A DNA stretch of 64,000 nt from Rhodococcus marinonascens NBRC 14363 (GTDB lineage: Bacteria > Actinomycetota > Actinomycetes > Mycobacteriales > Mycobacteriaceae): NCBI RefSeq assembly GCF_001894885.1, contig NZ_BCXB01000023.1, positions 26,944 to 90,943 of the forward strand. Direction: 5' to 3'. The notes below the pieces were generated by a model that did not search any database, was not told the origin of the DNA, and worked only from the letters and a program-made list of their open reading frames with translations. Each line of letters starts with the position of its first letter. The stretch's first letter is position 1. This document shows, piece after piece, positions 34,367 through 43,043 of this stretch. The translations under genes and the position numbers were made by a program.

Positions 34367-35223
34367 CCGGCCACCCTCACAGTAGTAGTCGTGCCCCACA
34401 GGGCGAGGCTCACGAAGAAGTCGAGAACGGCGATGGCGATGATAGCCGTGCGAACGGCCCTACCCACGGCCACACCCACTCCGGCGGGACCGCCGGAAGC
34501 GTGATAGCCGTAGTAGCAGTGGACCAGAATCAGCACGAAGGCGAAGATCAGCACTTTCGCAAACGAGTAGAGGACGTCTTGCGGTGGTAGGAACAGGTTG
34601 AAGTAGTGGTCGTACGAACCTGTCGACTGTCCGTTGAAGACGGTGCTGATGGTGCGGGAGGCCAGATAGGCGGCGAGCAGACCCACGATGTAGAGCGGGA
34701 TGACGGCAACGAACCCCGCGATCATGCGAGTGGTGACGAGGAAGGGCACGCTGGGCACCGCCATGACCTCCAGTGCGTCGATCTCTTCCGAGATCCGCAT
34801 GGCACCTAGTTGAGCGGTGAAACCACAGCCGACAGTTGCCGACAGCGCGAGCGACGCAACGACCGGGGCGATCTCGCGAGTGTTGACGTAGGCAGACAGG
34901 AAGCCGGTGAGGACCGAACTGCCCAACTGTTCGAGCGCAGCGAAGCCCTGTAGGCCGACGACTACGCCGGTGAAACCGGACATCATCGCGATGACGCCGA
35001 TCGTGCCACCGATGACAGCAAGAGCGCCGGTGCCGAAGGTGACTTCAGCGAGCAGTCGGAGCACTTCCTTGCGGTAGTGCACAAGAGTGTGGGGAATCCA
35101 GGCGATGACCCTGGCGTAGAACGACATCTGCTCGCCGGCCTTATCGAGCACGTTGAGCGGTGCACGACCGACTCGGCGTACCGCCATCAGGGTTCGGTCA
35201 CCGCGTCCCTTTGTGATTGTCAT
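34363..35223 (-). CDS. yrbEB: MlaE/YrbE-type ABC permease B
   Basis: A 286-residue MlaE-family permease with about five to six transmembrane helices. The conserved EIDALEVMAVPSVPFLVTTR segment is the signature coupling region that contacts the ATPase. With YrbEA it forms the inner-membrane part of the Mce importer, energised by the Mkl-type ATPase. It starts 4 bp after the YrbEA stop. Confidence 0.93.
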   Translation of the reverse strand: MTITKGRGDRTLMAVRRVGRAPLNVLDKAGEQMSFYARVIAWIPHTLVHYRKEVLRLLAEVTFGTGALAVIGGTIGVIAMMSGFTGVVVGLQGFAALEQLGSSVLTGFLSAYVNTREIAPVVASLALSATVGCGFTAQLGAMRISEEIDALEVMAVPSVPFLVTTRMIAGFVAVIPLYIVGLLAAYLASRTISTVFNGQSTGSYDHYFNLFLPPQDVLYSFAKVLIFAFVLILVHCYYGYHASGGPAGVGVAVGRAVRTAIIAIAVLDFFVSLALWGTTTTVRVAG

Positions 35224-35227
35224 CGGG

Positions 35228-36022
35228 TCACGATCCCTTCGCCGGAACGATCTGGAGGTACACCATGGTGATGATCAGGTTCGCGAAGAACAGCAGCAGG
35301 AACGTGATGACCACCGACTGGTTGACTGCGTCACCGACGCCTTTCGGTCCGCCCTTCGGATGGAGCCCCTTGTACGAAGCGATGACGCCGGCAATGAGTC
35401 CGAAGACGGCCGCCTTCAACTCGCCGACCCAGAGGTCGGGAAGTTGTGCAAAGGCCGAGAACGATGCCAGATACGCACCGGGGTTGCCCCCTTGGAGGAT
35501 CACGTTGAAGAAGTAGCCGCCTGCGATGCCGACGAAGGACACGAGTCCGTTGAGCAGAACCGCGACAACAATCATGGCGAGGACCCGAGGCACGACGAGA
35601 CGCTGGACCGGGTTGATGCCGAGAACTTCCATCGCGTCGATCTCTTCGCGGATCGTCCGTGCGCCGAGATCCGCGGTGACCGCCGAACCTGCCGCTCCCG
35701 CCACCAATAGTGCCGTCACCAACGGGGCGCCCTGCTGGATGACGGCCAGCACACTGGCTGCTCCCGTGAATGACTCTGCACCAAGCTGTTTGATCAGCGA
35801 TCCGGTCTGCAGTGACACCACTGCACCGAACGGAATCGCGACCAGCGCTGTAGGCAGAATCGTGACGCTCGCGATGAACCAGGCCTGTTCGATGAACTCG
35901 CGGAATTGGAACGGCCGCTTGAACGCGTTGCGTGCGACCTCGACGAAGAGCTCGACTATGTTGCCGGCCTGCGTCAGCGCGCCGTCGACCGGCCGCAAGA
36001 TCGAGTTGCGGGTAAACCCCAT
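35228..36022 (-). CDS. yrbEA: MlaE/YrbE-type ABC permease A
   Basis: A 264-residue MlaE-family permease. The coupling signature EEIDAMEVLGINPVQRLVVP is present and several hydrophobic segments follow. It begins 9 bp after the mkl stop, so the ATPase and the permeases are encoded in one transcript here, unlike M. tuberculosis, where the shared ATPase gene lies apart from the mce operons. Confidence 0.93.
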   Translation of the reverse strand: MGFTRNSILRPVDGALTQAGNIVELFVEVARNAFKRPFQFREFIEQAWFIASVTILPTALVAIPFGAVVSLQTGSLIKQLGAESFTGAASVLAVIQQGAPLVTALLVAGAAGSAVTADLGARTIREEIDAMEVLGINPVQRLVVPRVLAMIVVAVLLNGLVSFVGIAGGYFFNVILQGGNPGAYLASFSAFAQLPDLWVGELKAAVFGLIAGVIASYKGLHPKGGPKGVGDAVNQSVVITFLLLFFANLIITMVYLQIVPAKGS

Positions 36023-36031
36023 CCGTTGCGC

Positions 36032-37111
36032 CTACCCTTGCCCGCTAGTGGTGTTTTCGTATCCATCGCCCTGATATACGGGGATGATCTGCGTGTCTTC
36101 CAGGCTGTATGCGTGGTCAGCTCTGCCGTTGGGATTCTCGTCGAGGCTTTCCTGAATGGCGAACTGCGCGTTCTCTGGCAATGTGTGCATGATGTTCCGC
36201 ACCCGTTCCTGCCTGCGGGCTACGGCCTGACGGAACGGCATCCCTGGTGTCGCCTTCATCTGCGGGACGATGCCCTCGACGTCGTCCACGCCACCGGCAT
36301 GATGGCCGGCGTCGACCATCGCCTGCTCCTGCGCCATCTGTGCCTCGTCCTTCTCCTCCGACATGCCGATCGGTCCGATCATCGTGCCGTTCAGGAACTG
36401 CTTGACCACCGGCTCCTCGCTGGTGAGCAGCACCTCCCGCGGCCCGAACATCACCAACTGCCGGCGAAAGAGCATGCCGATGTTGTCCGGCACCGTACGC
36501 GCCAGGTTGATGTTGTGCGAAACGATCAGGATTGTCGCGTCGATCTCGGCGTTGATGTCGATCAGCGTCTGGCTGATATAGGTGGTGCGCACTGGGTCCA
36601 GACCAGAGTCCGGCTCGTCGACCAGGATGATCTGAGGATCCAGGACCAGCGCCCGGGCCAGCCCGGCACGCTTGCGCATCCCACCTGAGATCTCGCCAGG
36701 TAGTTTCTCCTCCGCCCCGAGCAGACCGACGAGTTCCATCTTCTCCATAACGATATTGCGGATCTCCGACTCGGACTTCTTCGTATGCTCCCGCAACGGG
36801 AACGCCACGTTGTCGAACAGGTTCATCGATCCGAACAAGGCACCGTCTTGGAACAGCACACCGAACAGCTTGCGGATTTCGTACAGGTCTTTGCTCGAGC
36901 ACTCCAGGATGTTGGTGCCATCGATCACGATCGATCCCTGCTCCGGACGAAGCAGACCGATCAGGGACTTCAGGAATACCGACTTGCCCGTACCCGACGG
37001 ACCCAGCAACGCGCTCACCTCGCCTGCAGGGAGAGTCAACGTGACGTCTTGCCAGATCCTCTGCGAGCCGAAGGACTTTGTCAGTCCCTCTACGGCTACC
37101 TCGACTCCCAC
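36032..37111 (-). CDS. mkl: Mkl/MceG-type ABC transporter ATPase
   Basis: A 359-residue MlaF-like ATPase, the same length as M. tuberculosis Mkl (Rv0655) and very similar along its length. It has Walker A GPSGTGKS, the signature ISGGMRKRAGLARAL, Walker B IILVDEPDSGLDP and the H-loop SHN. A ~100-residue C-terminal extension (GPIGMSEEKDEAQMAQEQAM and beyond) is typical of MceG proteins. The GTG at 37111 is chosen because GGAGG lies six bases upstream and it aligns with the Mkl start MGV. It powers lipid import by the downstream YrbE/Mce complex. Confidence 0.95.
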   Translation of the reverse strand: MGVEVAVEGLTKSFGSQRIWQDVTLTLPAGEVSALLGPSGTGKSVFLKSLIGLLRPEQGSIVIDGTNILECSSKDLYEIRKLFGVLFQDGALFGSMNLFDNVAFPLREHTKKSESEIRNIVMEKMELVGLLGAEEKLPGEISGGMRKRAGLARALVLDPQIILVDEPDSGLDPVRTTYISQTLIDINAEIDATILIVSHNINLARTVPDNIGMLFRRQLVMFGPREVLLTSEEPVVKQFLNGTMIGPIGMSEEKDEAQMAQEQAMVDAGHHAGGVDDVEGIVPQMKATPGMPFRQAVARRQERVRNIMHTLPENAQFAIQESLDENPNGRADHAYSLEDTQIIPVYQGDGYENTTSGQG

Positions 37112-37195
37112 CAAATACCTCCGCGACCGTCCGATGTACGCACTCCATATGGGCTGGGTCACCCTATCGCATCGAAGTGCTATCTGTAACGGGGG

Positions 37196-37225
37196 ATACT
37201 ACTCATGAGTAAGAATAGATGCCAA
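37196..37225 (-). promoter_or_regulatory. Candidate mkl-mce promoter with operator palindrome
   Basis: On the minus strand TTGGCA (37225-37220), an 18-bp spacer and TAGTAT (37201-37196). A perfect 12-bp palindrome TACTCATGAGTA (37200-37211) fills the spacer and touches the -10 box, an ideal repressor position. The leader would be about 78 nt. Confidence 0.5.
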
Positions 37226-37267
37226 AGTCCGGTCCACCACCCCAGACCAACGTGTCCAGACCGGGAT

Positions 37268-37300
37268 TTGACTTCCTCCCGGCCCTGAAGGGCCGGGATT
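37268..37300 (-). mobile_element. IS200/IS605-type right end / reRNA hairpin
   Basis: Arms CCCGGCCCT and AGGGCCGGG (37278-37297) with a 2-nt loop, followed on the minus strand by GAGGAAGTCAA. This is the typical right-end hairpin just downstream of tnpB in IS605-group elements, and overlaps the position of the TnpB guide (omega/reRNA) scaffold. The sequence just below 37268 would then be the guide. Confidence 0.6.
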
Positions 37301-37352
37301 CCCGGGTTCGCACCCAGGGTTTCCTGGTTCACCGATAGTTGCCTTCCCCCAC

Positions 37353-37970
37353 TTACGTGCGGGACGGTCTCACACCATCTCCGCAGGCTGTCACCGTCAG
37401 TCCAACGGCCAAAATGTTCTTCGCCGCGTTCACGTCCCGGTCGTGGACGCTGCCACACAGGCAGGTCCACTCCCGAACGTGCAACGGCATCTTCGACTCG
37501 ACCCGAGCACAGGCGGAACACGTCTTGCTCGACGGATAGAACCTCTCGATCGCCACCACCTGCCGCCCATACCAGCCGGCCGCCCCGTCCGGCAGCGGCC
37601 GAGACCAGACGATGTGCAGTGGTTCGGCCTGTTTCGCGAGCGTGATCCGCCCGTCCCGGAACCTGAAGCAGTTCGAGTAGTAGGTGGCCGAGTCCCGGCT
37701 CCTGCCCTTCTTCTTGAACTGCGGGTACCGGGTTTGTTTGCGCCAGAACTTGTCGAACGCCCCATGGAGTTGCCGCAACGATTCCTGTAGCGGCCCCGTG
37801 GAGGGTTCGGTCGGCCAGGTGGTGTCTTCGTCGCGCTTCCACCCGGTCAGCATTGTCGAGGTGTCCGCGTAGGTGACACGCCGCTGTTCCTGCGTCCAGG
37901 CGTGGGACCGCTCGGCCAGTGCCCGGTTGTACACGTACCGGGTGCGGGCCGGGTTTGCGCCGAAGAACAT
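37353..37970 (-). pseudogene. tnpB: TnpB (IS605 OrfB) remnant, internally deleted
   Basis: About 205 residues of a TnpB RNA-guided endonuclease. The N-terminal helical part (TRYVYNRALAERSHAW, LQESLRQLHGAFDKFWRKQ, YPQFKKKGRSRDSA) is joined at LPDGA-AGWYGR to the C-terminal part (FYPSSKTCSAC zinc finger, then the RuvC-III Asp in HDRDVNAAKNIL). The ~150 residues carrying the RuvC-I Asp and RuvC-II Glu are missing in frame, and about 15 N-terminal residues are lost, so nuclease activity is not expected. It lies between the rplL terminator and the mce promoter, with its right end retained and no left end or TnpA visible. Confidence 0.82.
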
Positions 37971-38035
37971 CTGATCAGTGAGTGAAATCCTGGTCCCGCG
38001 TCCGGGTTTCGACGGCCCTCTCGATACCTTGGGAC

Positions 38036-38104
38036 CGTTCGCGGAGACGACGACAGGGCCATTCCCCACGAGGGGGAATGGCCCTGTCGTCTGCTCCGCG
38101 AACG
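38036..38104 (-). terminator. rplJ-rplL terminator
   Basis: A long two-part hairpin: outer arms CGTTCGCGGAG/CTCCGCGAACG and inner arms ACGACAGGGCCATTCCCC/GGGGAATGGCCCTGTCGT around a 5-nt loop. It lies 17 bp past the rplL stop. There is no T-tract, but the stem is exceptionally strong. Confidence 0.85.
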
Positions 38105-38121
38105 GCGCAGTAGCGACCGTC

Positions 38122-38511
38122 TTACTTGACGGTGATCTTCGCGCCGGCAGCCTCGAGCTTTTCCTTGGCAGCCTCAGCCGCGGCCTTGTCAACCTTCTCC
38201 AGGATGGCCTTCGGAGCACCCTCGACGAGGTCCTTGGCTTCCTTCAGGCCGAGGCCGGAAACGACCTCACGGACGACCTTGATGACCTGGATCTTCTTGT
38301 CGCCGGCCGACTCGATGACGACGTCGAACTCGTCCTGCTCTTCAGCAGCTTCGGCGCCGGCAGCAGCCGGGGCGCCTGCAGCGGCAACGGCAACCGGAGC
38401 AGCGGCGGTGACCTCGAAGGTCTCCTCGAATGACTTCACGAACTCCGAGAGCTCGAGGAGGGTGAGCTCCTTGAACTGGTCCAACAACTCGTCGGTGCTG
38501 AGCTTCGCCAT
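38122..38511 (-). CDS. rplL: 50S ribosomal protein L7/L12
   Basis: The 129-residue stalk protein L7/L12, which recruits translation factors. N-terminal dimerisation domain ([20 protein letters not shown]), an Ala-rich hinge, and the C-terminal factor-binding domain ([28 protein letters not shown]). The ATG at 38511 follows a GGAAGGA ribosome site; an earlier in-frame ATG at 38538 is disfavoured. It is co-transcribed with rplJ, 78 bp upstream. Confidence 0.98.
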   Translation of the reverse strand: MAKLSTDELLDQFKELTLLELSEFVKSFEETFEVTAAAPVAVAAAGAPAAAGAEAAEEQDEFDVVIESAGDKKIQVIKVVREVVSGLGLKEAKDLVEGAPKAILEKVDKAAAEAAKEKLEAAGAKITVK

Positions 38512-38589
38512 TGTGGCGGTCCTTCCTGTAAGTCCCATGTCGCTGATCCGCGACCGGGCTGGGTTATAGCAGTGATGCGCGGGTGCGGA

Positions 38590-39150
38590 TCAGCTTTCGG
38601 CTGCAGCCTCGGCGGGCGCCTCTGCGGCTCCGCCTTCTGCGGCCTTCTTTTCCTGCAGTGCAGCGGCCAGACGGGCCATCTGCGAGGCAGGAGCGTTGAA
38701 CAGGCCTGCGGCCTTTGCCAAGTTGCCCTTCATCGCGCCGGCGAGCTTGGCCAACAGGATCTCGCGGGACTCGAGGTCCGCGATCTTGTTGACCTCGTCC
38801 ACGGACAGCGCAGCGCCATCCATGTAGCCGCCCTTGATGATGAGCGCCTTGTTGTCCTTAGCGAAGTCCTTCAGAGCCTTCGCAGCATCGACGGGCTCGC
38901 CCTTGATGAATGCAATGGCGGTCGGACCGACGAAAAGGTCATCAAGGCCCTCGACGCCCGCCTCTACGGCGGCACGCTTGACCAGGGTGTTCTTGGCGAC
39001 GGAGTAGGTGGCACCTTCTCCGAGGGCGCGTCGCAGTGTCGTAATGTTGCCCACCGTCAGACCACGGTATTCCGTGATCACAGCAGCGGTCGAACCCTTG
39101 AACTGCTCGGCGATCTCCGCAACCGCGGAAACCTTCTCAGGCTTTGCCAT
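38590..39150 (-). CDS. rplJ: 50S ribosomal protein L10
   Basis: The 186-residue L10, the base of the L7/L12 stalk. It matches actinobacterial L10 throughout ([30 protein letters not shown]) with an Ala/Glu-rich C-terminal tail. The ATG follows GAGAGGAGG. A structured leader and an attenuator-like hairpin lie upstream, consistent with autogenous control by the L10-L12 complex. Confidence 0.98.
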   Translation of the reverse strand: MAKPEKVSAVAEIAEQFKGSTAAVITEYRGLTVGNITTLRRALGEGATYSVAKNTLVKRAAVEAGVEGLDDLFVGPTAIAFIKGEPVDAAKALKDFAKDNKALIIKGGYMDGAALSVDEVNKIADLESREILLAKLAGAMKGNLAKAAGLFNAPASQMARLAAALQEKKAAEGGAAEAPAEAAAES

Positions 39151-39240
39151 ACTTCGCCTCCTCTCATGACAGTCGTTATCCCACTTCGGAACCGCCGCGC
39201 ACTACCGGGACGTTCCGGAGCACACAATCCACGACATGCA

Positions 39241-39271
39241 AAACGCCCCGGTGCAGGGCACACGGGGCGTG
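39241..39271 (-). terminator. Attenuator-like hairpin in the rplJ leader
   Basis: ACGCCCCG and CGGGGCGT (39244-39251, 39264-39271) pair around a 12-nt loop and are followed on the minus strand by TTTT. Lying between the L10 leader and the rplJ start, it is a plausible intrinsic attenuator. Confidence 0.6.
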
Positions 39272-39319
39272 TGAGGAAGCGATACGATCGCGGCGCGAAA
39301 ACCACAACCGAATAGCGTC

Positions 39320-39405
39320 CCCCTACCTCGTCCTCCTGCGTGGGCCGCCGGACATTCCCGGACTTTCAATCGCACCCTTGCGGGAAGCGATCACCAACGG
39401 TCTTG
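39320..39405 (-). ncRNA. Ribosomal L10 leader
   Basis: On the minus strand the run GGTGATCGCTTCCCGCAAGG, then GATTGAAAGTCCGG and GGCGGCCCACGCAGGAGG, has the arrangement of the actinobacterial L10 leader RNA, which binds the L10(L12) complex and represses rplJL. Boundaries are approximate. Confidence 0.6.
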
Positions 39406-39574
39406 GGTAGAACATGATTTGGGGTGGAGTTCACATACTGCGCTGGACTCCGCAGAGAATCCTACGGCATTGCAGGTTCCGCCACCAAATCGACCCTGGC
39501 ACGCACACTGATTCGGTGTAGTGCCAGCTAGCGCACGAATCCCATGGGGTTCCTTCGACAACGACAGAAGCCGC

Positions 39575-39621
39575 AAAAAAAAGTGGTTCGGCCGGTACGG
39601 AGGTTCCGTACCGGCCGAACC
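39575..39621 (-). terminator. rplK-rplA terminator
   Basis: A perfect 17-bp stem (GGTTCGGCCGGTACGGA with its complement) around a 3-nt loop, followed on the minus strand by AC and eight T residues: a textbook intrinsic terminator, 19 bp past the rplA stop. Confidence 0.95.
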
Positions 39622-39640
39622 GTGTGAACTGTAACGAGAC

Positions 39641-40357
39641 CTACGCTTCGGCATCCTCGAGAAGATTGCGCGTGCGGTTCGGGTCCACCGGGATGCCCGG
39701 TCCGGTGGTCGTCGACACGGTGACCTTCTTGACGTAGCGACCCTTCGCGGAGGACGGCTTCGCACGCAGGATCTCGTCCAGCGCGGCACCGTAGTTCTCC
39801 ACCAGCTTGGCGTCGTCGAACGAAGCCTTGCCGATCACGAAGTGCAGGTTGGCCTGCTTGTCGACGCGGAAGTTGATCTTGCCGCCCTTGATGTCGGCAA
39901 CGGCCTTCGTGACATCAGCCGTCACGGTGCCGGTCTTCGGATTAGGCATCAGGCCACGCGGTCCGAGGACGCGGGCGATGCGGCCGACCTTGGCCATCTG
40001 ATCGGGGGTTGCGATCGCGGCGTCGAATTCGAGCCATCCACCCTGGATTCGCTCGATGAGGTCCTCGGCACCGACCACGTCGGCACCAGCGGCCTCGGCC
40101 TCGGCTGCCTTCTCGCCGACGGCGAACACGATGACGCGGGCGGTCTTACCGGTGCCGTGCGGCAGGTTGACCGTGCCGCGAACCATCTGGTCCGCCTTAC
40201 GCGGGTCGACGCCGAGGCGGACGGCAACCTCGACCGTCGCGTCCATCTTGCTCGACGACGTCTCCTTCGCCAGCTTCGCAGCCTGCAACGGGCTGTACAG
40301 GTTGTCGAGGTCGATCTTCTCAGCGGCGGCGAGATACGCCTTACTGCGCTTTGCCAT
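39641..40357 (-). CDS. rplA: 50S ribosomal protein L1
   Basis: The 238-residue L1, a 23S rRNA-binding protein of the L1 stalk and often an autoregulator of rplKA. Signature segments are [15 protein letters not shown] and the L1 pattern around [14 protein letters not shown]. It is downstream of rplK by 153 bp and ends at a strong terminator. Confidence 0.98.
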   Translation of the reverse strand: MAKRSKAYLAAAEKIDLDNLYSPLQAAKLAKETSSSKMDATVEVAVRLGVDPRKADQMVRGTVNLPHGTGKTARVIVFAVGEKAAEAEAAGADVVGAEDLIERIQGGWLEFDAAIATPDQMAKVGRIARVLGPRGLMPNPKTGTVTADVTKAVADIKGGKINFRVDKQANLHFVIGKASFDDAKLVENYGAALDEILRAKPSSAKGRYVKKVTVSTTTGPGIPVDPNRTRNLLEDAEA

Positions 40358-40510
40358 AATCTTCTGTCCTAACTTCTCACCGCGGTGCGCTTCTTACCGC
40401 AGTGGTAAATGGTTCAGTTGTGGTCCGGGCCTGGCAGACCCTCCCACGCTTACTTCGACCGCGGTCCGGTCAGTCGATCCGACGGCGATGCCGTCAACAG
40501 ATCAGATGAC

Positions 40511-40948
40511 TCAGCCGTCGACCGTGATGCCCATCGAGCGTGCTGTGCCGGCGATGATCTTCGCGGCCTGCTCGATGTCGTTGGCGTTGAGGTCTTCCTG
40601 CTTGGTCTTCGCGATTTCGCGCACCTGGTCCATGGTCACGGATGCAACCTTGGTCATGTGCGGCTCGCCAGAGCCCTTCTGCACGCCTGCAGCCTTGAGT
40701 AGCAGCTTGGCAGCCGGAGGGGTCTTCAGCTTGAAATCGAAGGTCCGGTCTTCGTAGACCGAGATCTCGACCGGCACCACATTGCCGCGCTGAGACTCAG
40801 TCGCCGCGTTGTATGCCTTGCAGAACTCCATGATGTTCACGCCGTGCTGACCAAGCGCGGGACCCACGGGCGGTGCAGGGTTAGCCTGACCAGCCTGGAT
40901 CTGTAGCTTGATGAGCCCGACGAGCTTCTTCTTCTTCTTGGGGGGCAT
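40511..40948 (-). CDS. rplK: 50S ribosomal protein L11
   Basis: The 145-residue L11, part of the GTPase-associated centre and the thiostrepton site. The N-terminal domain contains [20 protein letters not shown] with the conserved prolines; the C-terminal RNA-binding domain contains [19 protein letters not shown]. It follows nusG by 59 bp, the standard order in actinobacteria. Confidence 0.98.
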   Translation of the reverse strand: MPPKKKKKLVGLIKLQIQAGQANPAPPVGPALGQHGVNIMEFCKAYNAATESQRGNVVPVEISVYEDRTFDFKLKTPPAAKLLLKAAGVQKGSGEPHMTKVASVTMDQVREIAKTKQEDLNANDIEQAAKIIAGTARSMGITVDG

Positions 40949-41007
40949 CTCGATTTCCTAATTCTTGCTGGGTTTGTTCTTGCTACTGCAGTGCAAGTAT
41001 GTAGCCG

Positions 41008-41832
41008 CTAGATCTTCGCGACCTGCGTGAAGGACAGCTCGACCGGGGTCTCGCGACCGAAGATCGATACGAGGACCTTGAGCTTCTGCTGTTCGGCGTT
41101 GACCTCGCTGATACTGGCGGGGAGCGTCGCGAACGGGCCATCCATGACGGTGACCGACTCGCCGACCTCGAACTCGACCTCGATGAGCGGCTTCGCGATA
41201 CTCTCTGCGCCGGACTCCCCCGCTGAAGCCGCCGCGGCCTGCCTCTTCTGCTCCTGTTGCGGGAGCAGGAACTTGACTACGTCGTTGAGCGTCAGCGGGG
41301 AAGGGCGCGAAGTGGCACCGACGAATCCGGTGACGCCGGGTGTGTTCCGCACAGCTCCCCAGGACTCGTCGTTCAGCTCCATGCGGACGAGGATGTAGCC
41401 GGGCAGAACCTTGCGATTCACCTGCTTGCGCTGTCCGCCCTTGATCTCGGTGACCTCTTCGGTGGGAACTTCCACCTGGAAGATATAGTCGCCGACGTCG
41501 AGGTTCTGGACACGGGTCTCGAGATTGGTCTTGACCTTGTTCTCGTAGCCGGCATAGGAGTGGATGACGTACCAGTCGCCGGGAGCCCTGCGCAACGCGG
41601 CCTTCAACTCGGCAACTGGATCCTCCGCCTCCTCAGCCGCGGCAGGCTCGTCGTCCGCCGCCGCCTCGTCGAGCGGAGCCTCGGCAAGGTCGTCGCCTGC
41701 GGTGTCCGTGGCTTCGGTGTCCGTGGCTTCGATGCCCTCGTCGGCAGCCTCGACATCCACTTCGGCTGCCGCCTCGGCAGAAACACGCTCTTCGGCCAAA
41801 GCCTCATTCGTGTCGTTCTCGGGGGTGCTCAC
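41008..41832 (-). CDS. nusG: Transcription termination/antitermination factor NusG
   Basis: A 274-residue NusG. An acidic Ala/Glu/Asp-rich N-terminal extension of ~85 residues, including a small EATDT duplication, precedes the NGN domain ([32 protein letters not shown]). The C-terminal KOW domain ([20 protein letters not shown]) contacts Rho or S10. Long acidic extensions are common in actinobacterial NusG. It is downstream of secE by 58 bp. Confidence 0.97.
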   Translation of the reverse strand: MSTPENDTNEALAEERVSAEAAAEVDVEAADEGIEATDTEATDTAGDDLAEAPLDEAAADDEPAAAEEAEDPVAELKAALRRAPGDWYVIHSYAGYENKVKTNLETRVQNLDVGDYIFQVEVPTEEVTEIKGGQRKQVNRKVLPGYILVRMELNDESWGAVRNTPGVTGFVGATSRPSPLTLNDVVKFLLPQQEQKRQAAAASAGESGAESIAKPLIEVEFEVGESVTVMDGPFATLPASISEVNAEQQKLKVLVSIFGRETPVELSFTQVAKI

Positions 41833-41890
41833 TGGGGCACTCGCTTCCTCTCGTCACTCACATACTTCGGATCCACCGAGGCGGATTCCG

Positions 41891-42331
41891 TCAATCGAAC
41901 AACCAGGTGACGCCCTTGATGACCGCCAAATCCAGCACTCCGATCAACGTCACCATGAACACCAGGAATACCAGTACCACGCTCGTGTAGGTAATCATCT
42001 GCTTGCGATTCGGCCAGATCACCTTGCGGAGTTCCGCAATGACCTCGCGGAGGAACCTGCGCAAGCGCTTGAAGATGTTCTCCTTGCGCGGCTTCTCGGC
42101 CCGGTCTTTCTTTGCGGGTCTGACCTTGGTGGCCGCGTCCGGCTTCGAACGTTCCGGCGACTTCACGGAACCTTCGGTACCTGCCGACGAACGACGGCTC
42201 TGACGCTTCCCACTGGGCTTGCCCGAGGGAGCGTCGGAACGCGTAGTGGCGTCGGCCGCGGCATCTTCGACACCGTCCTGGCGCGTCGACCCTGATGTGT
42301 CGCCGCCGCGCTTGGCGCGCTCCTCGCTCAC
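41891..42331 (-). CDS. secE: Preprotein translocase subunit SecE
   Basis: A 146-residue SecE. A basic, disordered N-terminal ~85 residues leads to the conserved SecE core (REVIAELRKVIWPNRKQMIT) and one transmembrane helix (SVVLVFLVFMVTLIGVLDLA). The GTG at 42331 is chosen because AGAGGA lies five bases upstream; the ATG at 42355 abuts the tRNA-Trp gene and has no ribosome site. It completes the SecYEG channel. Confidence 0.95.
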   Translation of the reverse strand: MSEERAKRGGDTSGSTRQDGVEDAAADATTRSDAPSGKPSGKRQSRRSSAGTEGSVKSPERSKPDAATKVRPAKKDRAEKPRKENIFKRLRRFLREVIAELRKVIWPNRKQMITYTSVVLVFLVFMVTLIGVLDLAVIKGVTWLFD

Positions 42332-42362
42332 GTCGTTCCTCTCAGTCGCTGGCATCCGGGGG

Positions 42363-42435
<73 letters not shown>

Positions 42436-42617
42436 TTGGTCGGGTGACCTGATCCATAATTGTGGACCAGCTCCGTACCGACCTCTCTGCGATCACATGA
42501 CACGCGCGCTACCCTTAGCCGGCTGAACAGCACCGTAGGGCAGCGCGCAGCGCTGAGTAATCCCAGAAATCTCAGTGTACTTCAAAGCCCCGGAACAAAC
42601 CCAATCCGCCCGGGCTG

Positions 42618-43043
42618 TCAGGCCAGACGGACCGTTGCGGTGGCGCGACCGAAGATCTTCTTTCCCTCGGAGCGCGCCACGATCGCGACTACAGCTGTCT
42701 TACTTTCCTCGTCGAGCGACTTCACCTTGCCGGTGAACTCCACGGCGGCGGCCTTGTGAGCCTCTACGAACACGGGACTCGTGAACCGGACGTTGTACTC
42801 GGCCACTGCACCGGGATCTCCCAGCCAGGAAGAGACGAATCCGCCTCCGAGACCCATGGTGAGCATTCCGTGCGCGACAACGTTGGGCAAGCCCGCGAGC
42901 TTAGCGACCTCGTCGCTCCAGTGAATCGGATTCGGATCACCGGAGACACCGGCGTAGTGAACCAAGTTTCCACGAGTGAGAGTGACCACCCGCTCAGGAA
43001 GCTCGTCCCCCACCTTGACCTCGGCGAACTTACGAAGCGACAT
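42618..43043 (-). CDS. hadB: (3R)-hydroxyacyl-ACP dehydratase subunit HadB
   Basis: A 141-residue hotdog protein matching mycobacterial HadB, the catalytic subunit of the FAS-II dehydratase. The hydratase-2 motif YAGVSGDPNPIHWSDEVAKL carries the catalytic Asp and His. It pairs with HadA to dehydrate 3-hydroxyacyl-ACP during meromycolate elongation. It overlaps the hadA 3' end by 14 bp. No hadC follows; the next gene is tRNA-Trp. Confidence 0.95.
   Translation of the reverse strand: MSLRKFAEVKVGDELPERVVTLTRGNLVHYAGVSGDPNPIHWSDEVAKLAGLPNVVAHGMLTMGLGGGFVSSWLGDPGAVAEYNVRFTSPVFVEAHKAAAVEFTGKVKSLDEESKTAVVAIVARSEGKKIFGRATATVRLA

Noticed and set aside
36117..37148. Second minus-strand frame (343 codons) across mkl
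   Set aside because: Out-of-frame shadow of the ATPase; the mkl frame has all ABC motifs.
37971..38219. TnpB N-terminal extension up to rplL
   Set aside because: The extension translates the rplL terminator and part of rplL; it has no TnpB similarity.
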